A stretch of 10,313 bases of DNA from Rhodospirillales bacterium (GCA_015654725.1 JAATGI010000260.1:1-10313); one strand, 5' to 3'. Counted from the stretch's first letter, positions 1 through 8,035 are shown. The notes: generated from the sequence alone by a model not told the origin. Translations and numbers: made by a program.

Positions 1-1623
1 ATGCTCTACGGCAAGATCGCGCGGCCGCCTCTGCGCTCCGGCTGCAAGCCGCGCTCGGTTGACGACGATGAAGCGAGAAAGATCGCGGGCTACCGGCAGT
101 TCGTTTCGGCCACCGATCCGGCGGGGGACAATGGCGCCTATGTCATCGCCCTGGCGGCGACTTATCCCGCAGCTTGCGCCGCGGCGAAGGCGCTCAAGAT
201 CGATTGGGAGCTCGGGCCAAATGCCGCGCTCGGCGATGACGATATTGTGGCGCGGGCGCGCACGCTCATCGCCGACCGCGGCCAAGGCGCGCCATGGTGG
301 ATCATCGGCGATGCCGACAAGGCAATGGCGGCGGCAGCCTCGACATTTTCGACCGAATTCGTCACGGCGCATGTCGCCCATGCCGGCATCGAGCCGATGA
401 GCGCCTTGGTGTTTCGTGACGGCGACATCTGGCACGCCTATGCCGGGAGCGCCTTTCAAACCAAAGCGGTGGCGGCGCTCGCCAATGCGGTGGATGCGGA
501 TCCTGGTCAGGTTGTGCTGCATCAGACCTATCTCGGCGATCCGTCCGGACGCCGCGTCGAGGTCGATGCGCTAGTCGCGGCCGCGCTTGCCGCCAAGGCG
601 TCGGGCCGGCCGGTGAAGCTGATCTTCTACCGCGACGAAGAATTGCGCTTCGACTTCCACCGCCCGCTGACGGTACAAAGATTGACCGTGGGGCTGGACG
701 CGAACCGGCAACCGATTGCGCTGCGCCACGACCTTTGCTCCGCTTGGCCGCTGGCACGCGCTCTGCCGATCGCGATGCAGCCCGGCCCCGACGGCAAGAC
801 AAAGCTCGATTGGGCGGCGCTGACCGGCGCCGATTCCTGGTATTCGTTTCCGAATTACCTGGTGCGCGCGATCGAGAACGATGTCGCGCAGCGCGCGACG
901 GCGGCGGGCTTCATGCGTGCCAACGCCACCGGATGGGCGGTCTGGGCGCTTGAGAGCTTCATCGACGAGTTGGCACATCATGTCCGGCGCGACGCGGTCG
1001 CGCTGCGGCTCGATTTGCTCGATGGCAGCGGCCCCAACAAGGGCGGGCCCCCGAGCGCGGTCGGCGGCTCCAAGCGGCTCGCCGCCGTCATTCGCCACGC
1101 CGTCGAGGTCGCCGGCTACGAACGGAAGCGCGAGCAAAAAAGCGACGGGCACGGTGTCGGGTTGGCGGCGTCGAGCGCGCCGGATCGCAATCAGCCGAGC
1201 TGGACCGCGTGTGTCGCGGAGGTCCGGGTCGATCGCAAAACCGGCGGGGTAGCGGTTGAGAAGCTCACCATCGTCAGCGATGTCGGCGCGGTCATCCATC
1301 CCGACGGCGTGCGCGCGCAGATCGAAAGCGCCGCGCTGACCGGCCTCAGCGTCGCGTTGTACGAACGGGCGGCGTTCGCGAACGGCCAGTTCGAGGCGGC
1401 CAATTTCGACGCCTATCCCATCTTGCGCTTCGGTCAAGTGCCGGAGCTTGATATAGAGATTGTTAGCACCGGCCAGCACCCGACCGGGGCCGGCGAGCCG
1501 GCGATGTCGGTGGTCGCGCCGGCCATCGGCAATGCGATTTTTAACGCGGTCGCTGCACGTGTGCGCAGTCTGCCGATGACGACCGAGAAGATGTTGGCGG
1601 CCTTGAAAGAGCAAGGGAGGTGA
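1..1623 (+). CDS. Xanthine dehydrogenase/isoquinoline oxidoreductase family molybdopterin-binding subunit, 5'-truncated by the window
   Basis: This is the large, molybdenum-cofactor-binding subunit of a molybdenum hydroxylase. Such enzymes insert a water-derived oxygen into N-heterocycles, aldehydes or purines, usually with a small 2Fe-2S partner subunit. The 540 visible residues align by eye with the middle and C-terminal parts of IorB-like proteins, which run to about 700-750 residues. The window starts at the family's internal 'GMLY.. IARPP' stretch, so the ATG at position 1 is probably an internal methionine. Landmarks are GPNAAL (72-77), HAGIEPMSA (127-135), SGRRVEVDA (182-190), ESFIDELA (318-325), NFDAYPILR (468-476) and GAGEP (496-500). 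Glu499 is the likely catalytic base. The usual Gly-rich cofactor loop GGGFGRR reads GDPSGRR (179-185), which is odd. The stop overlaps the ribosome-binding region of the next gene. The family assignment is secure; the substrate is unknown. Confidence 0.85.
   Translation: MLYGKIARPPLRSGCKPRSVDDDEARKIAGYRQFVSATDPAGDNGAYVIALAATYPAACAAAKALKIDWELGPNAALGDDDIVARARTLIADRGQGAPWWIIGDADKAMAAAASTFSTEFVTAHVAHAGIEPMSALVFRDGDIWHAYAGSAFQTKAVAALANAVDADPGQVVLHQTYLGDPSGRRVEVDALVAAALAAKASGRPVKLIFYRDEELRFDFHRPLTVQRLTVGLDANRQPIALRHDLCSAWPLARALPIAMQPGPDGKTKLDWAALTGADSWYSFPNYLVRAIENDVAQRATAAGFMRANATGWAVWALESFIDELAHHVRRDAVALRLDLLDGSGPNKGGPPSAVGGSKRLAAVIRHAVEVAGYERKREQKSDGHGVGLAASSAPDRNQPSWTACVAEVRVDRKTGGVAVEKLTIVSDVGAVIHPDGVRAQIESAALTGLSVALYERAAFANGQFEAANFDAYPILRFGQVPELDIEIVSTGQHPTGAGEPAMSVVAPAIGNAIFNAVAARVRSLPMTTEKMLAALKEQGR
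1613..1620 (+). promoter_or_regulatory. Shine-Dalgarno sequence deciding the binding-protein start
   Basis: AAGGGAGG lies at the very end of the upstream reading frame and is followed by a 5-base spacer to the ATG at 1626. An in-frame GTG at 1620 overlaps the Shine-Dalgarno bases themselves and so cannot use them. This favours ATG 1626 as the start. It is the strongest ribosome-binding site in the window, fitting a binding protein that is made in excess over its transporter. Confidence 0.75.
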
Positions 1624-1625
1624 CG

Positions 1626-2834
1626 ATGACGAAGACAATGGTGTTGGCGGGGATGATGGTGGTCTTGGCGGGCGCCAGCGCGTTCGGGGCCGACCCGCCG
1701 CGGAGCATCAGCTTGGGTGCCTCGCTCCAGCTCACCGGCCAGGACGCCAATACCGGCCGTTACTACCGTGACGCCTACAACATCGCCATCGACCAGATCA
1801 ACCAAGCAGGCGGCGTGAAGATCGCGGGCAAATCGATTCCGATCGCGCTCAAGTTGCTCGACAATCAGTCGGATACGAATTTGAGCGTGCGCCAATATGT
1901 CCAACTGGTGACCGACGACAAGGTCGATTTCTTGCTCGGCCCCTATGCCAGCGGCGCCACGCTACCGACCTCCTCGATCGCGGAGAAATATGAGATTCCG
2001 ATGGTCGAGGGCGGCGGCGCCTCGCCCCAAATTTTCAGCCGCGGCTATAAATTTATCTTCGGCACGCTGCCGCCCGCCGACGATTATTTCGCCAGCATCA
2101 TCGCGATGCTGGGCCAGCTCCAGCCCAAGGCCAAGACCGCGGCGCTGGTCGCGGCCGACGATGCCTTCGATGTCTCGGTCGCCAAGGGCACGCGCAAGCT
2201 CCTGGCCGAAGCCGGCATCGAGATCGTCGTCGATCAGACTTATGCGGCGAAGACGACGGATTTCTCCTCGATCATGGCGCAGATCAAAGCCAAGGCCCCC
2301 GATATCGTGCTATGGGGCGGGCTCGAGCCCGAAGTGCTCAACGCCATTCGCCAGGCCAAGGGCCTCGATACCGGCGCCAAGCTGATGATGTCGTTCACCG
2401 TGGGCGTGCCGACGGCGGATTTCCGCCAGGCGCTCGGCAAGGACGCGGAGGATGCGTTCGGCATGACGGCCTGGCTGCCTTCGCCGACCTTGAAAGATGA
2501 CTGGTTCGGCGACGCGGCGCAGTTCGCGGCCGCCTGGAAGGCGAAATTCGGCTACGACCCCGATTATCACGCGGCGGCCGGCGTGGCCGCGGTCGAGGCG
2601 CTGGTCAAAGGGATCGAAAGCGCGGACACGCTCGACCGCGCCAAGGTCCGCGACGCGATCGCCAAATCCGATTTCGCGAGTCTCTATGCGCGCGTCCGCT
2701 TCAATGAAGGCGGCCAGATTGTCGTGCCGCAGATCGTGATTCAGATTCAAAACGGCGAAGTGACGCCGATCTATACCGACCATTTCATCACCAAGCCGAT
2801 CTTTCCCGTGCCGCCTTGGGGCCAAAGGGGCTGA
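1626..2834 (+). CDS. livK: ABC transporter periplasmic substrate-binding protein, branched-chain amino acid/amide (LivK-like) type
   Basis: This is the periplasmic ligand-binding component of a hydrophobic amino acid/amide importer (type I periplasmic fold, Peripla_BP_6-like). From ATG 1626 it is 402 residues, normal for the family. It opens with a Lys at residue 3, a hydrophobic stretch (about 5-16) and ASA (17-19), a good signal-peptidase site with cleavage near residues 19-22. The mature start 'ISLGASLQLTGQDANTGR', the following 'AIDQINQAGGVKIAGK', 'FLLGPYASGATLPTSSIAEKYEIP' in shortened form (the FLLGPYASG part), 'DIVLWGG' and 'FGYDPDYHAAAGVAAVEAL' are typical of this family. The two permeases and two ATPases follow directly. 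These paralogues bind very varied ligands (amino acids, amides, urea, aromatic acids), so the symbol marks the family and not leucine specificity. The preceding Mo-hydroxylase hints at an aromatic or N-heterocyclic ligand, which is inference. Confidence 0.93.
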   Translation: MTKTMVLAGMMVVLAGASAFGADPPRSISLGASLQLTGQDANTGRYYRDAYNIAIDQINQAGGVKIAGKSIPIALKLLDNQSDTNLSVRQYVQLVTDDKVDFLLGPYASGATLPTSSIAEKYEIPMVEGGGASPQIFSRGYKFIFGTLPPADDYFASIIAMLGQLQPKAKTAALVAADDAFDVSVAKGTRKLLAEAGIEIVVDQTYAAKTTDFSSIMAQIKAKAPDIVLWGGLEPEVLNAIRQAKGLDTGAKLMMSFTVGVPTADFRQALGKDAEDAFGMTAWLPSPTLKDDWFGDAAQFAAAWKAKFGYDPDYHAAAGVAAVEALVKGIESADTLDRAKVRDAIAKSDFASLYARVRFNEGGQIVVPQIVIQIQNGEVTPIYTDHFITKPIFPVPPWGQRG

Positions 2835-2872
2835 GGCGTTACTGAAGCTTCGGCCGGCTAGGCGGCACGCGC

Positions 2873-3727
2873 TTGCTGTTCGCGCAAATCCTGGTGGATG
2901 GCGTCTTGCTCGGCGGGCTTTACGGCCTGATGGCGCTCGGCATGGCGCTGGTATGGGGCGTGCTCAACATCGTCAATCTTGCGCATGGCGCGTTCATCAT
3001 GTTGGGCGGGTACGTCGTCTATTTCTTGTTCGTCGCCGGACTGGATCCCTTCGCGGCATTGCCGATCGCGATGCTGGCGCTGTTCGCTCTCGGCTATGTC
3101 ATCCAACGCGGGCTGTTGAATCTCATCGTGCGCTCGGCGCTCCTCAACACGCTCTTGTTCACCTTTGGCCTCAACGTCGTCTTGACTTATCTGGCGCAAC
3201 TTCTGTTCAGCGCCGATTTCCGCACCATCAATCCGAGCTATGCCGGTGCCAATGTGACACTGGCCGGAGTCACCGTGCCGCTTGCCTGGCTCGCGGCGTT
3301 TCTGGTCGCGGTGCTTCTGGCGGGACTGCTGCAGCTGTTGCTCGATCGCTCGCGTCTCGGCCGTGCCATCCGGGCGACGGCGCAAAATCTTGACGCGGCC
3401 CGGCTCTACGGCGTCGATCCGCGGCAAATCTACGCCGTGACCTTCGGCATCGGCGCCGCGCTTGCCGGCACGGCGGGCGGGCTCTACGGCCTGGTGGCGC
3501 AAATCACGCCCTATATCGGCGCGACGCTCACCGCCAAGTCTTTCGTCATCGCGATCATCGGCGGGCTTGAAAATCCGCTTTTGGTCATTCTCGGCGGCAT
3601 CGTCATCGGTCTCGCCGAGGCGCTCGCTTCGCTCTATCTCGGCCCGACCTATAGCGACGTCATCAGCTTCGGCCTGCTGGTCTTGATCCTCGTGCTGCGC
3701 CCGGCGCGGTCCCTGAAGCTCGCATGA
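2873..3727 (+). CDS. livH: ABC transporter permease, LivH type
   Basis: This is the first membrane subunit of the importer, 284 residues with about eight hydrophobic segments. The N-terminus 'ILVDGVLLGGLYGLMALG' and 'NIVNLAHGAFIMLGGY' (about 32-47) are hallmark LivH sequences. The cytoplasmic coupling loop that touches the ATPases is around 'ATAQNLDAARLYGVDPR' (168-184), followed by 'GIGAALAGTAGGLYG' (192-206). The start is a TTG at 2873: the frame is open only from 2846, has no ATG or GTG before it, and the next ATG (2930) would remove the first conserved helix. A weak AGGCGG at 2860-2865 lies 7 bases upstream. The 38-base gap after livK is the largest between intact genes here and holds no terminator-like hairpin. 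The C-terminal codons overlap livM as ATGA. Confidence 0.92.
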   Translation: MLFAQILVDGVLLGGLYGLMALGMALVWGVLNIVNLAHGAFIMLGGYVVYFLFVAGLDPFAALPIAMLALFALGYVIQRGLLNLIVRSALLNTLLFTFGLNVVLTYLAQLLFSADFRTINPSYAGANVTLAGVTVPLAWLAAFLVAVLLAGLLQLLLDRSRLGRAIRATAQNLDAARLYGVDPRQIYAVTFGIGAALAGTAGGLYGLVAQITPYIGATLTAKSFVIAIIGGLENPLLVILGGIVIGLAEALASLYLGPTYSDVISFGLLVLILVLRPARSLKLA

Positions 3728-4668
3728 AGTGGCGCTGGCTCGCTCTCGCGCCGGTGCTCGCGGTGCTCGCCGGCGTGCCGTGGCTCGGCGACGCCGTGTT
3801 GATTCAATTCGGCATTAACGCGCTGTTGATCGCGACGCTGGCGCAGTCCTGGAATATCCTCGGCGGCTTTACCGGCTATGTCTCCTTCGGCAATTCCGCG
3901 TTTTACGGCCTCGGCGCCTACGGTACCGCCATCGCGATGGCGCAGTGGCACCAGCCCTTTTGGCTGGGGCTGGCCCTCGGCGCGGTCCTCGCCGTCGTCG
4001 TCGCGGCGGTGTTGGGCGGGCCGATCTTGCGCTTGCGCGGACCCTATTTCGCCATCGTGACCTTGGGCATTTCCGCAGCACTGTCGGCGTTGTTCGCCAA
4101 TCTGGACATCGCCGGCAAGAATATCGGGCTGATCCTGCCGCTCACGCGCGACGACGCGATGTTCTATGAATTGTCGCTAGGACTGCTCGCCGCAGCGACG
4201 GTCGCCGTGGCCTGGATCGCGAGGAGCCGGTTCGGCATAGCGCTGATCGCGATCCGCGAGAACGAGGACGCCGCTGCCGCCGTCGGTGTCGATGCCACCC
4301 GATACAAGCTCGCCGCCCTGATATTGGCCGCCGTCTTCACGGCGCTTGCCGGCGGCATCCACGCCTATTGGATCACCTTTATCGATCCGGCCGGTTCATT
4401 CGATACGACGCTCGATGTCCGAATGGTGATCATGACCATGTTCGGCGGGCCGGGCACGGTGTTCGGCCCGGTGATCGGCGCCTTCGTTTTGTCGGCGATC
4501 TATGAGGTGCTGGCCAACGGCATCTCGACCGCGGCCGCGTTGTTTTTCGGCCTGGTGATTCTGCTCGCGGTGATCTTCCTGCCGAAGGGTTTGATCGATC
4601 TCGGCGGCGGTTTCCGCGCCCTCGGCTGGCGTTATTTCCTCGCCAATATCGAGCGTCACCGGCTATGA
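3724..4668 (+). CDS. livM: ABC transporter permease, LivM type
   Basis: This is the second membrane subunit, 314 residues, pairing with LivH in the inner membrane. Hydrophobic segments run through most of the protein. The family signature 'WNILGGFTGYVSFGNSAF' (43-60) with 'GLGAYG' after it, the 'GPYFAIVTLG' segment (106-115), the coupling loop 'AIRENEDAAAAVGVD' (176-190) and 'GGPGTVFGPVIGA' (241-253) identify it clearly. The ATG at 3724 overlaps the livH stop (ATGA), which implies translational coupling and a matched dose of the two permeases. The end overlaps livG in the same way. It lacks the extra C-terminal ATPase domain found in some LivM fusions. A polar or basic tail (RHRL) ends the protein. 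Confidence 0.93.
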   Translation: MKWRWLALAPVLAVLAGVPWLGDAVLIQFGINALLIATLAQSWNILGGFTGYVSFGNSAFYGLGAYGTAIAMAQWHQPFWLGLALGAVLAVVVAAVLGGPILRLRGPYFAIVTLGISAALSALFANLDIAGKNIGLILPLTRDDAMFYELSLGLLAAATVAVAWIARSRFGIALIAIRENEDAAAAVGVDATRYKLAALILAAVFTALAGGIHAYWITFIDPAGSFDTTLDVRMVIMTMFGGPGTVFGPVIGAFVLSAIYEVLANGISTAAALFFGLVILLAVIFLPKGLIDLGGGFRALGWRYFLANIERHRL

Positions 4669-5408
4669 GCGAAACCGCCCCGCTGTTCGAGGCGCGCGGC
4701 TTGACCAAGCGCTTTCAGGGTTTGGTCGCGCTGAGCGAGGTGAGTTTCCGCCTCGAGCGCGGCGCGATCATGGGATTGATCGGCCCGAACGGCGCCGGCA
4801 AGAGCACGCTGGTCAGTTTGATCGGCGGCGCGCTCGCGCCCGATGCCGGCGAGATTCGGTTCGAGGGCGCGCGCATCGATCATCTGCCGCCGTTTCGCCG
4901 CGCCCATCTCGGCATCGGCCGCACCTATCAGCTCACCAAGCCCTTTCCGGGCCTCAGCGTTCTGGACAACGTCACCTTGGGCGCCTTGTTCGGCGCCGGC
5001 GGCGGCGAGCGCGACCGTGCCAAGGCCCGGGAGCAAGCGCGCGAATGGCTCGATTTCGTCGGCCTCGCGCCGCAAGCGGCGCAGCATGCCGATCATCTCG
5101 GCGGCCCCGACCGCAAGCGCCTCGAATTCGCCAAGGTGCTGGCGATGCGGCCAAAGCTCCTCTTGCTGGACGAAGTCATGGCCGGGCTGACGCCGGCCGA
5201 GACCGATAGCGCGGTTGCCCTGATCCGCCGTATTCGCGACCGCGGCATGACCGTTCTCGTGATCGAGCATGTCGTGTCCGCGATCCGGCGCTTGTCGGAC
5301 CGGCTCCTGGTCCTCAATCACGGCCAACTCATCGCCGAGGGCGAGCCGGCGGCGGTGCTGCGCGATCCGCGCGTGGTCGAGGCCTATCTCGGCAGGCGGC
5401 GGGCGTGA
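4665..5408 (+). CDS. livG: ABC transporter ATP-binding protein, LivG type
   Basis: This is one of two cytoplasmic ATPases that drive the importer, 247 residues. Walker A is GPNGAGKST (40-48), the Q-loop glutamine is Gln89, Walker B is LLLLDE (165-170) and the switch histidine is His202 in 'VIEHVV'. The 'GRTYQLTKPFPGLSVLDNV' region (85-103) is typical of LivG. The ABC signature reads LGGPDRKR (145-152) and not LSGGQ, so it lacks the usual serine; related LivG proteins also vary here, so this alone does not argue for loss of function. It overlaps livM (ATGA) and livF (GTGA), in line with coupled translation. The LivG assignment over LivF rests on gene order, length and the EH switch. Confidence 0.92.
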   Translation: MSETAPLFEARGLTKRFQGLVALSEVSFRLERGAIMGLIGPNGAGKSTLVSLIGGALAPDAGEIRFEGARIDHLPPFRRAHLGIGRTYQLTKPFPGLSVLDNVTLGALFGAGGGERDRAKAREQAREWLDFVGLAPQAAQHADHLGGPDRKRLEFAKVLAMRPKLLLLDEVMAGLTPAETDSAVALIRRIRDRGMTVLVIEHVVSAIRRLSDRLLVLNHGQLIAEGEPAAVLRDPRVVEAYLGRRRA

Positions 5409-6130
5409 GTGCTCCGCTCCTCGTCCTTCACGGTTTGGTCGCTGGCTATGGCGACGTGCCGGTGCTGCACGGTGTCGATCTCACGGTCGAGAGCGGCGAG
5501 CTCGTTGCCTTGGTCGGCAGCAACGGCGCCGGCAAGACCACGCTCTTGCGCGCGGTGTCGCGGCTGTTGAAGTCCGGCGGAGAAATCCGCTTCGGTGGAA
5601 CGGACATCGCGGCGCGCGAACCCGAGGCGGTGTTCGGGCTGGGACTGGTCCAGGTTCCCGAGGGGCGGCAATTGTTTCCGCGCATGAGTGTCGAGGAGAA
5701 TCTGCTCATGGGCGCCTATCGCCGGCGGGATCGTGCCGCGATCGGCGCCAGCCTTGCGCAATCTTTCGACCTGTTCCCGGTACTGGCGGCGCGGCGGCGG
5801 CAGATGGCCGGCAGCCTATCGGGCGGCGAGCAGCAAATGTGCGCCATCGCCCGGGCGCTGATGGCCGCGCCGCGGCTGTTGATGATCGACGAAATGAGCC
5901 TCGGCCTGGCGCCGATTATCGTCGATCGGCTCTTGGACGTGCTGGTCAAGATTCGCGGGCAAGGCGTGACCATTTTGCTGGTGGAGCAAGACGTGTTCGC
6001 CGCGCTGAGTGTTGCCGACCGCGGCTATGTGCTGGAGCATGGCCGGATCGTGCGCGCCGCGTCCGCCGCCGAGTTGAAAAGCGATCCGGCATTGCAGCGC
6101 GCCTATCTCGGTGCCGAGGATGCCCCGTGA
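5405..6130 (+). CDS. livF: ABC transporter ATP-binding protein, LivF type
   Basis: This is the second ATPase of the importer, 241 residues, the usual LivF length. Walker A is GSNGAGKTT (38-46), the Q-loop is in 'LVQVPEGRQLFP' (81-92), the signature is a canonical LSGGEQQ (138-144), Walker B is RLLMIDE (157-163), and 'LGLAP' follows. The switch position is 'LLVEQD' with Gln in place of His, normal for LivF. It therefore complements LivG, which has a canonical switch but a non-canonical signature; the heterodimer may have one strong and one weak ATP site (inference). The start is GTG 5405, overlapping the livG stop as GTGA, with AGGCGG five bases upstream. The last codons overlap the next gene. 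Confidence 0.93.
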   Translation: MSAPLLVLHGLVAGYGDVPVLHGVDLTVESGELVALVGSNGAGKTTLLRAVSRLLKSGGEIRFGGTDIAAREPEAVFGLGLVQVPEGRQLFPRMSVEENLLMGAYRRRDRAAIGASLAQSFDLFPVLAARRRQMAGSLSGGEQQMCAIARALMAAPRLLMIDEMSLGLAPIIVDRLLDVLVKIRGQGVTILLVEQDVFAALSVADRGYVLEHGRIVRAASAAELKSDPALQRAYLGAEDAP

Positions 6131-6855
6131 CGGCGGCAGGCGCGCCCGAGTATGATCCCGCGATGTCCTCGCCGCCCCTCCAACTGACGCGCGAATTTCT
6201 TCTCGACGAATCGATTCGCGAACGGGTCGAACAACTCGATCCTGACCTTAAATTGATTCCGATTGAGACGCATCGCGAGGCGATCCACGAATTGCTGGAG
6301 GAGCGTGCCGTCAAAGACGGCGTTTGGGTGTTCGGCTACGGTTCCCTGATTTGGAATCCGCTGATCAATTACCAGGAGCGGCGTATCGCCAAGATTCACG
6401 GCTACCATCGCCGTTTCTGTCTGTGGACGAAATTGGGGCGGGGCAGTCCCGAATGTCCGGGATTGCTGCTCGGGCTCGATCGCGGCGGCGCTTGCCGTGG
6501 CGTCGCCTACCGTATCGCCGAGGGCGAGGCGGCAAACGAGCTCGAAATGCTGTGGCGCCGCGAGATGGTAACCAACGCGTACGATCCGCGCTGGGTGAAA
6601 GCGGTCACGCACGAAGGACCGGTCAAGGCCATTGCCTTTCTCGTCAACCGGAACTACCCGCGCTATGCTGGCGCGGTCCCGGAGGACGAGATGGCGCGCG
6701 CCATTGCGACGGCGGCGGGAACGGTTGGCGATTGCGCCTCGTATCTATTCAATACCATGACACACCTCGAACAGCTCGGCATCCGCGACCCGCAGCTCGA
6801 ACGCCTGCGGGACCGGGTCGTCGCCATTCAACGCGACCACGGCGCCGCGACATGA
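6127..6855 (+). CDS. chaC: ChaC-like glutathione gamma-glutamylcyclotransferase
   Basis: ChaC family enzymes cleave glutathione to 5-oxoproline and Cys-Gly in the cytoplasm. The glycine-rich 'WVFGYGSLIWNP' (67-78), which binds the gamma-glutamyl group, 'GYHRRFCLW' (92-100), 'GRGSPECPGLLLGLDRGG' (104-121), 'CRGVAYRI' (123-130), 'LWRREM' (142-147, holding a candidate catalytic Glu146), 'AFLVNR' (170-175) and the C-terminal 'LEQLGIRDPQLERL' are all as expected. I chose GTG 6127 (242 residues): GAGGA at 6116-6120 is well placed, and a GTGA overlap with livF matches the cluster's pattern. ATG 6163 (230 residues) is the alternative and would lose only 12 unconserved residues. About 55 residues before the catalytic core form a charged N-terminal extension. 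The reading frame stays open far upstream inside livF, but that part is a shadow. The link with its neighbours is unclear. Confidence 0.88.
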   Translation: MTAAGAPEYDPAMSSPPLQLTREFLLDESIRERVEQLDPDLKLIPIETHREAIHELLEERAVKDGVWVFGYGSLIWNPLINYQERRIAKIHGYHRRFCLWTKLGRGSPECPGLLLGLDRGGACRGVAYRIAEGEAANELEMLWRREMVTNAYDPRWVKAVTHEGPVKAIAFLVNRNYPRYAGAVPEDEMARAIATAAGTVGDCASYLFNTMTHLEQLGIRDPQLERLRDRVVAIQRDHGAAT

Positions 6856-8033
6856 CGGCGAAGCGGCGCGTCACGATTCTCGGCTCGACCGGCTCGGTCG
6901 GGGCTAACACCATCGAATTGGTGGCGGCGGACTCCGAGGCCTATGAGGTCGAGGCGCTGGTCGCTTTGAAAAATGCCGAGCTTCTGGCGCGACAAGCGCG
7001 CGAGACCGGCGCGAAGCTCGCGGTGATCGCCGACGACCGCAAATATCGCGCTCTGCGCGAGGCGCTTGCCGGCACCGGCATCGAGGCCGCATCCGGCCCG
7101 GCGGCCGTTGTCGAGGCGGCATTGCGTCCGGCCGATTGGGTGATGGCCGCAATCGTCGGCGCTGCGGGTTTGGCGCCGACCCTCGCGGCGGTGAAGCGCG
7201 GGGCGATGGTTGCGCTCGCCAACAAGGAAGTCCTGGTCTGCGCCGGCGCGCTGGTGATGAAGGCGGCGCGCGAACATGGCGCGCGGCTGTTGCCGGTCGA
7301 TAGCGAGCACAACGCGATCTTCCAAGTTTTCGATACCGACCAAGCCCATGCAATCGAGCGCATTGTCCTGACCGCGAGCGGCGGTCCGTTTCGCGAGCGG
7401 CCGCTATCGGCGATGGCCGGCGTCACGCCTGCCGAGGCTGTCGCGCACCCCAATTGGCGCATGGGTGCGAAAATCTCGGTCGATTCCGCGACCATGATGA
7501 ATAAAGGGCTTGAAGTGATCGAGGCGACCCATCTCTTCGCGCTCAAAGGCGGCGAGGTCGATGTCGTGGTCCATCCGCAATCGGTCATTCACGGGCTGGT
7601 CTATTATAAGGACGGGTCGGTGCTGGCGCAGCTTGGCTCGCCGGACATGCGCACGCCGATCGCCAACACGTTGGGCTGGCCGCGGCGGATTTCGGCGCCA
7701 AGCCCGCGTCTCGATCTGGCCGCGCTCGGCCGTCTCACCTTCGAGCCGCCCGATCCTGATCGCTTCCCGGCGCTGCGGCTGGGGCGGGCGGCGTTGGAAG
7801 AGGGTGGCGCGGCGCCCATTATCCTCAACGCCGCCAACGAAATCGCGGTCGCGGCCTTTCTCGACGGTGCCATCGGCTTCCTCGACATCGCCGCCGTCGT
7901 CGAGGAGAGCTTGATCGCGCTCGAGCGCCATCCGATCGCGACGCTCGACGACATTTACGGCACCGACAGCGCCGCCCGCGACATGGCGCGGCGCTTTGTC
8001 GGCAATGGCGGGCGCCGCGCGGCCGCCAACTGA
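6852..8033 (+). CDS. dxr: 1-deoxy-D-xylulose 5-phosphate reductoisomerase (DXR)
   Basis: DXR converts 1-deoxy-D-xylulose 5-phosphate to 2-C-methyl-D-erythritol 4-phosphate with NADPH, the committed step of the MEP route to IPP and DMAPP, in the cytoplasm. From ATG 6852 it has 393 residues, the family norm. The NADPH-binding loop is GSTGSVG (11-17), and 'ALANKEVLV' (121-129) follows. The divalent-metal ligands are Asp150 and Glu152 in 'DSEHNA' and Glu221 in 'MMNKGLEVIEA'. The flexible active-site loop 'HPNWRMGAKISVDSATMMN' (199-217) is intact, as are 'HPQSVIHGLVYYKDGS' and 'LNAANEIAVAAFL'. All catalytic residues I can check are present, so the enzyme should work. The start overlaps the chaC stop (ATGA) with no clear Shine-Dalgarno sequence, suggesting translational coupling. 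Two bases separate it from hpnA. The MEP product is the hopanoid precursor, which makes this placement meaningful. Confidence 0.97.
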   Translation: MTAKRRVTILGSTGSVGANTIELVAADSEAYEVEALVALKNAELLARQARETGAKLAVIADDRKYRALREALAGTGIEAASGPAAVVEAALRPADWVMAAIVGAAGLAPTLAAVKRGAMVALANKEVLVCAGALVMKAAREHGARLLPVDSEHNAIFQVFDTDQAHAIERIVLTASGGPFRERPLSAMAGVTPAEAVAHPNWRMGAKISVDSATMMNKGLEVIEATHLFALKGGEVDVVVHPQSVIHGLVYYKDGSVLAQLGSPDMRTPIANTLGWPRRISAPSPRLDLAALGRLTFEPPDPDRFPALRLGRAALEEGGAAPIILNAANEIAVAAFLDGAIGFLDIAAVVEESLIALERHPIATLDDIYGTDSAARDMARRFVGNGGRRAAAN

Positions 8034-8035
8034 GC

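Noticed and set aside
1620..1622. GTG start for livK at 1620
   Set aside because: The GTG overlaps the Shine-Dalgarno bases; ATG 1626 has the proper 5-base spacing and gives a normal signal peptide.
571..1638. Long minus-strand ORF (355 codons) opposite the Mo-hydroxylase gene
   Set aside because: It is a mirror of a GC-rich gene with strong third-position bias. The peptide is rich in Arg, His and Asp with no recognisable motif, and the + strand frame has clear family motifs.
2835..2872. Small palindromes (GAAGCTTC, CGGCCG) between livK and livH as a terminator or attenuator
   Set aside because: They are too short to form a stable hairpin and have no following T run.
4656..5327. Minus-strand ORF opposite livG
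   Set aside because: It is a shadow of a gene with all ABC ATPase motifs on the + strand, and it has no motif of its own.
5269..6126. Upstream part of the open frame that contains the ChaC-like gene
   Set aside because: This stretch overlaps livG and livF in another frame and has low-complexity Arg/Ala/Gly content. The ChaC homology starts only after about 6160, so it is not a fusion.
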